Of a DNA stretch of 64,000 nt, positions 1 to 9,978 are shown piece after piece. The stretch's first letter is position 1. Each line of letters starts with the position of its first letter. The notes below the pieces were generated by a model. That model worked only from the letters and a program-made list of their open reading frames with translations. It did not search any database and had not been told where the DNA came from. This DNA comes from JAMLHH01 sp037189845. Its GTDB lineage: Bacteria; Bacteroidota; Bacteroidia; Chitinophagales; JADIYW01. The DNA lies in the NCBI GenBank assembly GCA_037189845.1, contig JBBCIS010000006.1:83909-147908 (forward strand), in the 5' to 3' direction. Position numbers and translations under genes: made by a program.

Positions 1-348
1 GAAGATGTAAAGCAAAGTTTAAGATTCGCGTTAAACGCAGGATTTGATTTTATAACTGTAAGTAAAATTTCCCCATATCCAGGTACAGAATTATTTAATA
101 AATTAAGAGATGACATAGATTTCTCAGCATTACCATATAGAAACCGCTTTAAAGATGAAAATATAGAACTCCGTGGTTATAAGTTTCAAAGATATTTCTT
201 AAGAAATTTTTATTTCAATTATAAAACTATATTGAATTTGTTATCAAAGCCACGTTGGTATATGACTCAATTGCCTCAAAATATAAAATCCTTTCTTTCT
301 TTTCTCCTCAAAGATACTTCTCAGAAAGACAGAAATGATTTTATTTAA
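1..348 (+). CDS. B12-binding radical SAM protein, C-terminal fragment (cut by window start)
   Basis: The frame is open from base 1 to the TAA at 346-348, giving 115 residues with no start in the window. An SPYPGTELF segment near residue 28 matches the SPYPGS segment at the same place in the two complete cobalamin-binding radical SAM proteins downstream (3973 and 5746). The protein then ends in a basic, aromatic-rich tail like theirs. It is therefore most likely the end of a third member of this family; the [4Fe-4S] cysteines would lie upstream of the window. Function is inferred from the paralogs only. Confidence 0.7.
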   Translation, partial: EDVKQSLRFALNAGFDFITVSKISPYPGTELFNKLRDDIDFSALPYRNRFKDENIELRGYKFQRYFLRNFYFNYKTILNLLSKPRWYMTQLPQNIKSFLSFLLKDTSQKDRNDFI

Positions 349-578
349 AGTGTGTTATTACAATTTTTATAGCTGAATCATATTTTGGGACATATATTGA
401 ATGCTGTCATTCAAAATGTCCTCTTGAGTGAAGAAAAATCTGGATGAGATGTGGTTTCTAAATCACATAACACTTCTGTATTGGAAATGAAATTAGTCTT
501 TGAAGTGTATCATAAACTATTAAATTACATTTTCCATCATTGGTTTTATATAGAAATTTACACACAAAAGTGTATTTC

Positions 579-2279
579 TTAAAAATTTGCTGTCATATAA
601 ATACAATATGGCTTCAAAACATCCAGGTCAGGATCAATATTAAAGGTTTCAGGAGTTTGAATTTCTTTGTAATCAATTTTTATGTTGTATAATTTTTCCG
701 CATACATTTTATAAAAGTCTAACTGATCTGTATTCGAAATCAATACAATATTATTTTTGTTAGCGATCTTTTCGAGTCTAGCAATTAGATTTTTCATGTT
801 TTTACCAAAAAAAGGCTTATGATGATTAATATAAAACGAATACATACTAAAGTAAAACATGTCAATATAATAGTGATTAATTTTATCCATAGGATTAATA
901 TCAAATAGTTTGCTAGGATAATTAGAAAAGTCTTCTGGAAAGTTTGAATATACAACCGTCTTACCTTGCTTTGAGAATTCTTCTAATAGTGACCTATAGT
1001 AGTAGGATTTTTTAGCAAAAACTCTTTGCAGCCTTAGTTCCTCGGTTACAGTTTTTCCATAACTTAATAATACAAAAAATAGAATTGAAGCATATATGAA
1101 AACATTTTTCTTCAAATTCAATAAAAATATGGTATGCCAGATTGTTGTCAGAAATAGCCAGAATAAAAGAGTGTTAAGTATATCTAATGGGAATAATAAA
1201 TATAAATTTGATAGTAAAAAAATCAAGATCAATGCAAAGAAAACCAATGATTTTTTTATCCCTAAAGATCTGGTTTTTTTATTCAATATTAATAATGTAA
1301 TAAATAAGAAGTATATTATATAAAATTGATAATTTAATTTTATTGAATCAGAATGAATAGATATGTTGTTCTTTAAAATATTTATATAAGTATCCTTGTT
1401 GAACTTTATATGTTTTTGAGAATCATCTATAATTCCTTTATAATCCTGCCAGGTGTATTTATTATCATCTTTAATAAATCGGTTCATTGCGAGTCTTTTC
1501 ACAATAAGATTGCTATCATTATCATAAATAATTCTCTGTCCTGTTCGATCAATTACTTCGTGTTCATACATCTGAATATATTTGTCCTCAGGGAAATATT
1601 TTCCTTGAATAAATTTGAATCCGGTAAATACTAATAAGGATAATATTGAGTATTTTAAAATATAGGGTAATAATTTTCTGTGGCTTAAAAATATTACATA
1701 GATTATTGATGATAAAATGGCGATAATTACTATCTCAAACCTAATTACTAAAGCAATTAAAACAAGTATATACGACAAATATTTGGCTAAAACATAGTGG
1801 TGCTTGCAATATATATATATCGATAGTATCCCGGTTAACGTGAAATTAATTGCAAGTTTCCAATTTATTGTTAGAAATATACTATCAAAAAAAAGTAGAT
1901 ACGCAGAAAGTATCAAAGTGGTAATAGCAATTAAATTGTCTTTTGATTTTCTACAGTCTATCCAGATGAATGATGTAATGATTGTAAAAAATATGATGTT
2001 TAACAAAGTATGTAAACTACTGTAAAATGATACATTTTTTAGCAAATCAGAAATAGAAGACATTAGGGATGAGACCCCGGTCCAAAAATTTAAGTAATTA
2101 TAGGGATACTCTAAATGTGTCGTTATTTCATGTAAAAATAATGAATTTATAATTACTTCATAATCAACGAAATATGTTCCGATGCATAGATTTACTATTA
2201 ATATAAAAAACGCACTTAAAATAAATGCTATAACAATAAAGTATTTGTTTATTTTTAATTTAAAGTCAGAAAATATCAT
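579..2279 (-). CDS. Polytopic membrane protein with soluble C-terminal domain, unknown function
   Basis: This 566-residue protein has roughly ten hydrophobic segments (for example about residues 12-34, 85-105, 112-130, 165-200 and several between 315 and 410). A soluble C-terminal region of about 150 residues follows. I do not recognise a named family with certainty. The layout (many helices, one large loop around residues 225-310, a soluble end) resembles GT-C type membrane glycosyltransferases or polymerases of surface-glycan loci. It is a divergent paralog of the next gene (2315): both have an acidic residue in a helix after an arginine (RFE here, RVD there) and a similar charged loop. The two genes are divergently arranged, 35 bp apart, so they probably share a control region. 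A role in lipid-linked sugar transfer is inference. Confidence 0.75.
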   Translation of the reverse strand: MIFSDFKLKINKYFIVIAFILSAFFILIVNLCIGTYFVDYEVIINSLFLHEITTHLEYPYNYLNFWTGVSSLMSSISDLLKNVSFYSSLHTLLNIIFFTIITSFIWIDCRKSKDNLIAITTLILSAYLLFFDSIFLTINWKLAINFTLTGILSIYIYCKHHYVLAKYLSYILVLIALVIRFEIVIIAILSSIIYVIFLSHRKLLPYILKYSILSLLVFTGFKFIQGKYFPEDKYIQMYEHEVIDRTGQRIIYDNDSNLIVKRLAMNRFIKDDNKYTWQDYKGIIDDSQKHIKFNKDTYINILKNNISIHSDSIKLNYQFYIIYFLFITLLILNKKTRSLGIKKSLVFFALILIFLLSNLYLLFPLDILNTLLFWLFLTTIWHTIFLLNLKKNVFIYASILFFVLLSYGKTVTEELRLQRVFAKKSYYYRSLLEEFSKQGKTVVYSNFPEDFSNYPSKLFDINPMDKINHYYIDMFYFSMYSFYINHHKPFFGKNMKNLIARLEKIANKNNIVLISNTDQLDFYKMYAEKLYNIKIDYKEIQTPETFNIDPDLDVLKPYCIYMTANF

Positions 2280-2314
2280 TCACCCTTTATTAACTTTAAA
2301 AGTTAAATTAAAAT

Positions 2315-3925
2315 ATGAAATTACCAATAAAGATTTGCTCTTTAAGAAATCTAATATTTTTGGGGTATTTTTTTACTGTTTTTTTTTACGTTCTCATAAA
2401 TGGATCTTATATCGAAGCTTATGAGGCTTTTATTTCTGCATTCTCTTCGGGTACATACATTAATATTTCTTCAGATTTTGCTTTTTTTGATGTAAACATG
2501 TTGATCCTACCCATAATATCTTGGATAAATGCTTTTTTTCCAGGAATACAATTATATGGTTGGATAGTTTTTGTGATATCTTTATTTTCTATATATGCAT
2601 TATATATTACATTTTATGATGTTTTATGCGAGATTAATACAAGATTGGCCACAAAGTACATAGCTATTTTATCCCTTTTGATATTATTAGCGCCAAACTT
2701 ATTTTTCCTGAGCACTACAAGAAATGTTGTTGTATTGTTTTTTGCGGTTAATCTCCGTTTTTATTTGTTGAAAAGGATGGGTGTCTTTACCTATGTATTT
2801 GCTTTTATTATTCTTTCTATTCTAAGAGTTGACGCAGTTGTGTTTTTATCAGCAGGGTTATTTTTTTTATTAATATTGTATTATCGGAAAATCAATTTTT
2901 TCTTCTCTTACCCGCTTCTGGTCTCACTCTTTATTTATTGTCTGTTAAATTTTGCAATTCATTTTAAAGCAAATGATGGGATCAAATCTTTTTATTTTCA
3001 TGAAATCGAGGTGTTAGATAAGGAAAATTATAGGTTTGAAAATTTAGAAAAATCCGACTATACACAACTAAAGTACTTTGCAAGTCATAGAATAATGAAT
3101 GACAGACTTTTTGATGTGGAATTTTATTCAAGAATTGCCAAAACTGATCACAGTCATATTACAAATAGCTTATTAAATTTTTCATTGATCGTTCAGACCT
3201 TTAATTTTTCAATTGAAGAAATATTGCTTTCTATTGAATTAATAATTGTAGCAGCCGTATTCTTGGTTTTAATTTTCGTTCTGTGTACTTTGAAAACAAG
3301 AATGTATTTTGCGTGTATCTTACTTTTGATATACCCTGTTTTTGCATGTACTTATATCTCACTTCCTCAGAGATTTTTATATCCTTATTACGCAATAACC
3401 ATATTGATTTATATGATTATTCTAATTAGATATACTCTAAAACCATTTTATTTTTACTTTTTAATGTTTTTACTTATATGCTATGCTGTTTTAATGAATA
3501 TAAATAAAAACTTAATAGCTTACTCGAAAATAAATTTGCTATTTGACAGAACAGAGGCTTTGCTCGACAAGCATAAGGGTAAAGAATTGTTTATTGAGAA
3601 TTTTGTATCACCTCGTTTTAACTACTTTTGTCCGGACATCAGATACAGGTACAATCAAAATAGTTTTTATTTTGTAAACCTATTTTATTTTCAAGCTTAC
3701 AGCTCATATAGAAAAATGTGGCAAGAAAAATGTAAATGCAATCAATTAAATTTATATGAAAAATTAAACTATATAAGTAATTGTAATTCAGTTTTTATGA
3801 TTGGGGAAGAGTTGAAAAAAGAGTATGAAAATTACTTTATCGAAGAGTATTCAAAAAGAATTCAATTTATTCCAATTGATAAAGAAGCATCTTCTTTCTA
3901 CCGTATTAAAATATATGATATTTAG
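2315..3925 (+). CDS. Polytopic membrane protein, paralog of the divergent neighbour
   Basis: This 536-residue protein has about ten hydrophobic segments, a loop around residues 220-285 and a soluble C-terminal part from about residue 400. Matching landmarks with the 579-2279 product include the helix with RVD (about residue 167), a loop with an FHEIE segment (compare YEHEV), and a C-terminal region rich in aromatic residues. It ends 47 bp before the first complete radical SAM gene and runs in the same direction, so the two may be co-transcribed. Substrate and reaction cannot be read from the sequence; a membrane-embedded sugar or lipid transferase is the most natural guess from context. Confidence 0.75.
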   Translation: MKLPIKICSLRNLIFLGYFFTVFFYVLINGSYIEAYEAFISAFSSGTYINISSDFAFFDVNMLILPIISWINAFFPGIQLYGWIVFVISLFSIYALYITFYDVLCEINTRLATKYIAILSLLILLAPNLFFLSTTRNVVVLFFAVNLRFYLLKRMGVFTYVFAFIILSILRVDAVVFLSAGLFFLLILYYRKINFFFSYPLLVSLFIYCLLNFAIHFKANDGIKSFYFHEIEVLDKENYRFENLEKSDYTQLKYFASHRIMNDRLFDVEFYSRIAKTDHSHITNSLLNFSLIVQTFNFSIEEILLSIELIIVAAVFLVLIFVLCTLKTRMYFACILLLIYPVFACTYISLPQRFLYPYYAITILIYMIILIRYTLKPFYFYFLMFLLICYAVLMNINKNLIAYSKINLLFDRTEALLDKHKGKELFIENFVSPRFNYFCPDIRYRYNQNSFYFVNLFYFQAYSSYRKMWQEKCKCNQLNLYEKLNYISNCNSVFMIGEELKKEYENYFIEEYSKRIQFIPIDKEASSFYRIKIYDI

Positions 3926-3972
3926 TATTTTGTTGGATTTTTTTTAGGTAAATTCAATTAAATTAGCATTTA

Positions 3973-5505
3973 ATGAAAATTTGTATAATCAGACCTAGTG
4001 TCATACATAAAGAGTTGGCTCTTTCTCATATGCCATCAGCGCCTATAGGTCCAGCATATATAGCTTCAGTATTGAGGCAGCATGGACATGATGTACAGGT
4101 TATAGATGCTCCAATTGAAGGGTTTAATAATGTGGAGAAATTCATAATGGACACATATATTTATGGACTTAATCCTGAGAATACTATTTTAATGGCTGAT
4201 GAAGATACAGAAGTGTTTTGTATTAGTTTCATGTTTACCAATAATTGGTACTTTGACAGAGAACTTGTAAAAGAGGCTAAAAAGAGATTTCCAAACTCGA
4301 TTATTATAGGAGGAGGTGAGCATGCAACTGCAGTTCCTAAGTATTGTTTTGATACAGCTCCGGGCTTAGATTTTATTGTGATGGGTGAAGGTGAAGCGAC
4401 AGTAGTAGAACTAATGGATGCGATAGAAAAGGAGGAAACCTATGAGGAGATTAATAGTATAGTTTATAAAAGAGGAGAAGAGTTAATTATCAATCGTGGA
4501 AAGAAAGTAAAGAGAATATTAAATATAAGTCAGATTCCCTGGCCGGCATGGGACCTGTTTCCATTAGATAAATATTTTGACAATAAAATATCGTATGGGG
4601 TATATCGGGGTAATTCTTTACCTATTATGGCATCAAGAGGTTGTCCCTATGAATGTACCTTTTGTTCAAATCCAATAATGTGGGGACGGCAATATACACT
4701 TAGAGATATCAGTGATTTTCTAGATGAACTAGAGTTTTGGAACAAGAATTATAATGTTGTTAATTTTGATTTTTATGATTTGACTGCTGTGATCAAGCGT
4801 CAGTGGATAATCGATATGTGTGATGAGTTAGAAAAAAGAAATCTTAAAATCACTTATCAGATTCCTGCAGGTACAAGAGCAGAAGCCATAGATTTTGAGG
4901 TGGCATCAAAGTTATTCAAAACAGGGTGTAAAAATATTACCTATGCTCCTGAATCCGGCTCTGTCAAAGTTTTGAAAGATATTAAAAAGAAAGTTAAGCT
5001 GTCGGTAATGTATTACTCAATAGCTTGCGCATATAAGGCTGGCATGAATGTGAAACTCAATATAATAGTGGGAATGCCTGGAGAAACACATAAGGATGTG
5101 TGGCTTACGATATGGTTTCTAATAAGAAGCAGTTGGATAGGAGTACACGATATGTATCCTGCAATTTTTTCTCCATATCCGGGTAGTGTATTGTTTGATT
5201 CCTTAACCGAACAAGGCGAAGTAGATATATATAGTGATGAGTATATTGCTGAAATTATCAATTCTCACGATTTATGGCCGGGAAAAACTTATAATGCTTC
5301 CATGAAATCTTTTTATATAAAACTCTATAGTGTCATTATGTATTTTGTTTTTTATGGTACTAATTTCCTTTTTAGACCTCAGAGAATCTTTCAATTACTT
5401 AAAAACATTTATACTGGTAAGCACGAATCCAGATCGGAGCTTGTGTTAGCACAGACATTGTTTAAATTTAAACGGGCAAAGGAAATTAAAAAAGAAGTGG
5501 CTTAA
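3973..5505 (+). CDS. Cobalamin-binding radical SAM protein
   Basis: This 510-residue protein has an N-terminal Rossmann-like B12-binding domain (about residues 1-150, with SFMFTNNW and IIGGGEHA). A radical SAM core follows, with the cluster motif CxxxCxxC at C224, C228 and C231. A C-terminal region holds PYPGS and an aromatic tail. Class B family members use methylcobalamin and S-adenosylmethionine to methylate unactivated carbons or to carry out other radical rearrangements. I see no DxHxxG motif, so base-off cobalamin ligation by histidine is not indicated. It is closely similar along its whole length to the next gene (5746), and a third copy is cut by the left window edge. In this glycan locus a role in modifying a sugar or lipid carrier is plausible but unproven. 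Confidence 0.9.
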   Translation: MKICIIRPSVIHKELALSHMPSAPIGPAYIASVLRQHGHDVQVIDAPIEGFNNVEKFIMDTYIYGLNPENTILMADEDTEVFCISFMFTNNWYFDRELVKEAKKRFPNSIIIGGGEHATAVPKYCFDTAPGLDFIVMGEGEATVVELMDAIEKEETYEEINSIVYKRGEELIINRGKKVKRILNISQIPWPAWDLFPLDKYFDNKISYGVYRGNSLPIMASRGCPYECTFCSNPIMWGRQYTLRDISDFLDELEFWNKNYNVVNFDFYDLTAVIKRQWIIDMCDELEKRNLKITYQIPAGTRAEAIDFEVASKLFKTGCKNITYAPESGSVKVLKDIKKKVKLSVMYYSIACAYKAGMNVKLNIIVGMPGETHKDVWLTIWFLIRSSWIGVHDMYPAIFSPYPGSVLFDSLTEQGEVDIYSDEYIAEIINSHDLWPGKTYNASMKSFYIKLYSVIMYFVFYGTNFLFRPQRIFQLLKNIYTGKHESRSELVLAQTLFKFKRAKEIKKEVA

Positions 5506-5745
5506 TTGGGGGTATTGAAAATACCTATACGGTTATTGCTACTAACACGATAACAATCAATTTAGCGTAGTTTATTTTTTGTAAAACATTTTGGAATAAA
5601 GGAAATAGCCTTCCGACTAATAAATTCGATCTGTTTTGAGTAAATGAAGATAGAGCAGATATATCATCCAGGCTGCCATCATGTTTTTGAGAATAAATCC
5701 ATAGTTTATAATACAATGCTTTATATTTGACAACGGCTATTTACG

Positions 5746-7257
5746 ATGAAGGTATGTCTGATTAAACCACCAATTTTACACAAAGGAGTATCATTTGCAA
5801 GATTTGCTACTCCTCCTTTAGGATTGGCGTATATAGCAGGAGCTTTGAGAAGTGAAGGTCATCAGGTTCAGGTGATTGATGCATCAGCTTTAGGAATAGA
5901 CAAAGTTTCTTTATTTAAAAATAAGATTTATCTATTTGGATTAAATAAAGAAGAAATATCAGATTTGATTGATGAGGATACTGATGTAGTGTGCTATAGC
6001 TTTATGTTTACGAATAATTGGCTTTATGACAGAGAGTTGGTTAGATATGTAAAAAATAGATTTCCTCGTATTCTGTCCATAGCTGGAGGTGAGCATGCTA
6101 GCGCTCTTCCTGAATATTCTATAGAGCAATCCGGACTGGACTTTGTGGTTCTGGGTGAAGGAGAATCCGTAATTGTCCAATTAATGCATGCTATAGAAAG
6201 ACAAGAGTCTTATCAGAGTATAAAAGGAATTGTTTATAAAGTAGAAAACTCTTTTATAAATACTGGAAAACAGGTCCGAGCTTCTCAAATTGAGAATATT
6301 GTGTGGCCCGCCTGGGATTTGTTTCCCTTGAATATTTACTTTGAAAATAAAATGACCTATGGAGTATACAGAGGTAATACGCTACCTGTTAATGCTACAA
6401 GAGGATGTCCATATCAATGTACGTTTTGCAGCAGTCCGGATATGTGGGGGAGAAAATATGAAATGAGACCTCCGAAAGACTTCGTAGATGAACTGGAGTT
6501 TTTGAACAAAGAGTATAAAGTAGTTAATTTTGACTTATATGATTTGACTGCCATTATTAAAAAATACTGGATTGTAGAAATGTGCAGAGAGATCATAAAG
6601 AGGGAATTGAATATTACATATCAACTCCCTTCAGGAACAAGGGCGGAAGCAATAGATTTTGAAGTCGCAGAACTGCTATATCAGTCGGGTTGCAAAAATA
6701 TTACCTATGCTCCGGAGTCTGGTTCTGAAATAGTTTTAAAAGATATTAAAAAGAAGGTGAAAATCGACAAGATGCTGGAGTCTATAAAATCATCCAGCAA
6801 AGTTGGACTAAATATCAAATTGAATATGATAATTGGATTCCCGGATGAAAAACATACGGATATTTGGGAAACATTACTCTTTTTAATTAAATGTAGCTGG
6901 TATGGTGCCAACGATGCTGCACCTGCTGTTTTTTCTCCATATCCGGGCAGTGAGTTATTTGAAAGACTTAGAAAGGAAGGAAAGATAGACCCGGCAGACG
7001 ACGAGTATTTGTATGATATCATAAATACGTATGATTTGATGCCCGGAAAGATTTTCAGTAATCACATCAGTGCTTTTGCTATCAAAATTTATGTGTATCT
7101 GTTTCTGTTAGTATTTTACGGATCAAATTATCTTTTCAGACCAATAAGGCTATTCCGCACTTTACAGAATATATTTCTCGAAAGAGAAGAATCCAGAATA
7201 GAACAGTTAGTGCTAAATAACTTTCTTAAACCGTTGAAATTGATTTTCAGAGGCTAG
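5746..7257 (+). CDS. Cobalamin-binding radical SAM protein, second tandem copy
   Basis: This 503-residue paralog of the 3973 product has the same domain order: B12-binding domain (about 1-150, FMFTNNW and AGGEHASA), radical SAM core with C221, C225 and C228, and a C-terminal PYPGS segment at about residue 400. The 240 bp before it contain no convincing gene on the plus strand, so it may have its own promoter rather than being read through from 3973. It converges with the minus-strand GT2 gene that ends 23 bp downstream. Two closely similar intact copies suggest sequential modifications at two positions or on two substrates, which is inference. Confidence 0.9.
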   Translation: MKVCLIKPPILHKGVSFARFATPPLGLAYIAGALRSEGHQVQVIDASALGIDKVSLFKNKIYLFGLNKEEISDLIDEDTDVVCYSFMFTNNWLYDRELVRYVKNRFPRILSIAGGEHASALPEYSIEQSGLDFVVLGEGESVIVQLMHAIERQESYQSIKGIVYKVENSFINTGKQVRASQIENIVWPAWDLFPLNIYFENKMTYGVYRGNTLPVNATRGCPYQCTFCSSPDMWGRKYEMRPPKDFVDELEFLNKEYKVVNFDLYDLTAIIKKYWIVEMCREIIKRELNITYQLPSGTRAEAIDFEVAELLYQSGCKNITYAPESGSEIVLKDIKKKVKIDKMLESIKSSSKVGLNIKLNMIIGFPDEKHTDIWETLLFLIKCSWYGANDAAPAVFSPYPGSELFERLRKEGKIDPADDEYLYDIINTYDLMPGKIFSNHISAFAIKIYVYLFLLVFYGSNYLFRPIRLFRTLQNIFLEREESRIEQLVLNNFLKPLKLIFRG

Positions 7258-7280
7258 CTCCAATAAGTTAGGATATAAGA

Positions 7281-8000
7281 CTATTCTTTTATACGCATAT
7301 AGTTTTTCCAGATATAAGAAAGCATCTTAATTTCTCTTAGAAAATCAAAAGAAGACTCTTTTGCTGCAGTCCATTGAACAGGTATTTCTGATATCTTAAA
7401 ATTGTTCTTTTGTGCTATTATCAATAGTTCTGCATCCCAGAACCATCCTCTTTTATAGGAATAGTCATACCCGAGTTGGTTGTGTAGATTTTTGAAATGG
7501 TCTGTTTTAAAAGCCTTAAATCCACATATGTGATCCTGAACGTTGCTTTTAAACGTAATTCTTAAGAAAGAATTGAATATTTTGCTGTATAACAAACGTT
7601 TAAGACTTCTTTGAGCTTTTATACCTTTGTATCTGCTTCCAATTGCGATGTCATAATCATTTACTTGTATATTGTCAAAAGCAGTACTAACAAAACTTAA
7701 GGGAACAGAAATATCTGCATCAAAAAACATTGCAATCTTATACTGAGCTTCACAGATAGCCTTACCTAGATTCTCTCTTCTTGATGGTCCTGCCTTATTC
7801 TCTATTAACCGGATATATTTCTTCTCCTCAATAATAGAGTAGAGGATATTAACGGTATGATCTGAAGAGTTGTCATCAATGATGATTAGCTCAAAATTGT
7901 CAAAATTTTGATGTAAATAATCATAAATTATACTAACAGAATCTTTTATAAAAGATGCAGAGTTATAAACAGGGATAAAGACAGAAATTTCTCTATACAT
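7281..8000 (-). CDS. Family 2 glycosyltransferase (dolichyl-phosphate-sugar synthase-like)
   Basis: This 239-residue GT-A protein has a family 2 start (VFIPVYN), the nucleotide-binding aspartates IIIDDNSSD (about residue 42) and the metal-binding FFDADIS motif (about residue 94). It has no C-terminal membrane helices, unlike the GT2 at 19556. A WFWDAEL segment about two thirds along is typical of polyprenyl-phosphate-sugar synthases of this family. It overlaps the upstream oxidoreductase gene by 8 bp, so the two are probably translationally coupled. The donor sugar cannot be deduced. Confidence 0.88.
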   Translation of the reverse strand: MYREISVFIPVYNSASFIKDSVSIIYDYLHQNFDNFELIIIDDNSSDHTVNILYSIIEEKKYIRLIENKAGPSRRENLGKAICEAQYKIAMFFDADISVPLSFVSTAFDNIQVNDYDIAIGSRYKGIKAQRSLKRLLYSKIFNSFLRITFKSNVQDHICGFKAFKTDHFKNLHNQLGYDYSYKRGWFWDAELLIIAQKNNFKISEIPVQWTAAKESSFDFLREIKMLSYIWKNYMRIKE

Positions 8001-8928
8001 TTAAAAAAGTTTTAAATACTCTGTAAAACAAATTCTCAATCCTGAAAATTTCTATACTTTCGATATTACTGATCAAAGGAGAATTTTTCTTGTTAAGAAT
8101 AGCTTTTATAATCATGTCAATTGAAATTTTTAATAGATCATCGGAATATCTGATTGTATTTTGTTCAGAATATTTAGTCATTATCTTGCCTGAATCCTGA
8201 ACCGGTGAAATAAAAGTGGTTTTCCCATCCACACTTAATTCCAGATTGGCCATTTGAATTCCGGATGATTGCTTTAAGTAAATTTCTCCTTGTATAGTTC
8301 TATACATAAAAGAAATTTTAATGGAATCAGTTGCCGTAATGATATGTGTGATTTTATGAAAAGCTTTAATGTCGTTGAGTCCAAGTTTGACAAAAATACT
8401 GACAGGATGAGAAATCAGCAAACGATAAAGTGTGTCGATATCTTCTTTCGAATTTTTTATCCCAATCTCAATTTTTACTGACAAATATTTTGATGGTTGA
8501 GGGGAATTTAAGTAAACGGGGATAAATGCTCTCTGACAATTTGTAGAAATAAGTAATGAATGTTGGTCTGCCTGATTAAAAATTTTTGAAACTTCATTTT
8601 CTAACTCAGCCATTCCAATAGGTAGAAGTGGTTTCTCTACCAATACATGTTTTCCATTATCTACCGCTGTTTTCAAATATTTAAAATGAGTTTGATCAGG
8701 AGAAGAAATAATGATTAGATCAAGATTTTTTTGTTTGAATAATTGATCCATTTGGTCAACATGAAAGAATGTAAAACCTGATAGACTTGGGTGGGTAGGT
8801 CTATTCCTTCCTACAATAGCTATCAGATTTGCATTAGGGTGGCGATTGACCTCATTGACTATAAACCTTCCTAACCCATAATTCCTTCTTTCGGATCCGA
8901 TAACAGCAATACCCACTTTTTCTTTCAT
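7993..8928 (-). CDS. Gfo/Idh/MocA family oxidoreductase
   Basis: This 311-residue protein has an N-terminal NAD(P)-binding fold (VAVIGS-type start; the glycines are GSERRNYG) and the family's EKP motif in LVEKPL, whose lysine is normally catalytic. The C-terminal half is short and lacks a clear GxHxxD active-site motif; a SHPVSI segment may stand in its place. Members reduce or oxidise sugars or nucleotide sugars. It is the middle gene of a three-gene minus-strand operon, 15 bp after the FAD oxidoreductase gene and overlapping the GT2 gene. It may act on the same intermediate as one of these, but the exact reaction is unknown. Confidence 0.85.
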   Translation of the reverse strand: MKEKVGIAVIGSERRNYGLGRFIVNEVNRHPNANLIAIVGRNRPTHPSLSGFTFFHVDQMDQLFKQKNLDLIIISSPDQTHFKYLKTAVDNGKHVLVEKPLLPIGMAELENEVSKIFNQADQHSLLISTNCQRAFIPVYLNSPQPSKYLSVKIEIGIKNSKEDIDTLYRLLISHPVSIFVKLGLNDIKAFHKITHIITATDSIKISFMYRTIQGEIYLKQSSGIQMANLELSVDGKTTFISPVQDSGKIMTKYSEQNTIRYSDDLLKISIDMIIKAILNKKNSPLISNIESIEIFRIENLFYRVFKTFLNV

Positions 8929-8943
8929 AGAAATAACAGCAAT

Positions 8944-9978
8944 TTATCTAAATTCTCGAAGGAAATTTAAAATATATTCTTCTGCCTGAAAGATAGAGCT
9001 TATTTTTCCTGAAAAAATCTTTATAAGCCTTGAATTACAATCAAATAGTAAGCTTCTATTTGCATCTTTATTATTGTGAGTGGCTCTTATAGTTGAAATT
9101 TTTCCAACTATCTGATATTTTTTGTCAAAATCTTTATAATAAAAACATGCCTTCTCTATCATTTCTCTTTGATGAAGAATCTCATCCCCATATGAAGATG
9201 CCTGGCTGCGAATATCTTCAAGATTATTTGATTTTATTATAGAAGAGAATTCTACATCATATAGTGTGTAGTGGTTTGCTAAGGGAGAGTAGGGTGTTAA
9301 TGATTGAAAGTCACCATCCATTATCACAAAGCTAAGTTCTCGGTCATTATTTAATCCCTTTAATATGGGTAGTTGGATGAGTTCATAACGCACATTTAGA
9401 TTGTGTATATATGAAAAAGATGAGTAGGAACAGTCTATTACCAAATCATACTGATGATGATTGTTGATGATTATATTGTTTTCTGTTTCGGTTAACGAAT
9501 ATACAGGAGTATTCAAAAAGATAAATTTTTGCAATTCGTTCATGAAAAATGCTCGTGCCTTTGGGAAATCAATAAAATATTCTTCACACAGCAATGCACC
9601 CTGAAGATTCTGAAAACCATATCTTTCTGCATGAATTTCCTGAAATTTCAGATGGGATGCCGATAGAATATCTTTGTACGTTTCCCAGTCTAATAATGAA
9701 TCTATTGAAGAAATGCCATAGATGTTGTGTTTTTTGTCTAATAAAAACTGGGGATATTTTTTTTGAAAAATATCAAGGTACAGATTGTTTTCTAATCTAG
9801 TTGATTTTGCCCTTGGATAGTGGAATCCGCCATGTAACCTATTGGTATTATTACCTGAAGCGCCAGCAAAAATATTGCCTTCTTTTTCAAATAGATTTAC
9901 ATGATACCCCTTCCTGATTAATTCATAAGCTATATGACATCCGTACCAGCCGGAACCAATGATTCCTATTTTTATCAT
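8944..9978 (-). CDS. FAD-dependent oxidoreductase (DAO-like)
   Basis: This 344-residue protein begins with a dinucleotide-binding fold, GIIGSGWYGCHIA, and an acidic residue closing the second strand (LFEKEG). A GASGNNTNRLHGGFHYPR segment follows; in D-amino-acid-oxidase-like flavoproteins this region contacts the FAD. Such proteins oxidise amines or alcohols. Homologous genes are common in polysaccharide loci, though I cannot name a substrate. It is the first gene of the minus-strand set 9978-7281, and the 439 bp upstream probably contain its promoter. Confidence 0.8.
   Translation of the reverse strand: MIKIGIIGSGWYGCHIAYELIRKGYHVNLFEKEGNIFAGASGNNTNRLHGGFHYPRAKSTRLENNLYLDIFQKKYPQFLLDKKHNIYGISSIDSLLDWETYKDILSASHLKFQEIHAERYGFQNLQGALLCEEYFIDFPKARAFFMNELQKFIFLNTPVYSLTETENNIIINNHHQYDLVIDCSYSSFSYIHNLNVRYELIQLPILKGLNNDRELSFVIMDGDFQSLTPYSPLANHYTLYDVEFSSIIKSNNLEDIRSQASSYGDEILHQREMIEKACFYYKDFDKKYQIVGKISTIRATHNNKDANRSLLFDCNSRLIKIFSGKISSIFQAEEYILNFLREFR

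Noticed and set aside
5525..5716. Minus-strand 63-codon frame between the two radical SAM genes
   Set aside because: Its codons look fairly protein-like, and it could be the end of a lost gene, but it starts only with TTG, has an in-frame stop shortly upstream and lies in the probable leader of the 5746 gene. Nothing recognisable supports it.
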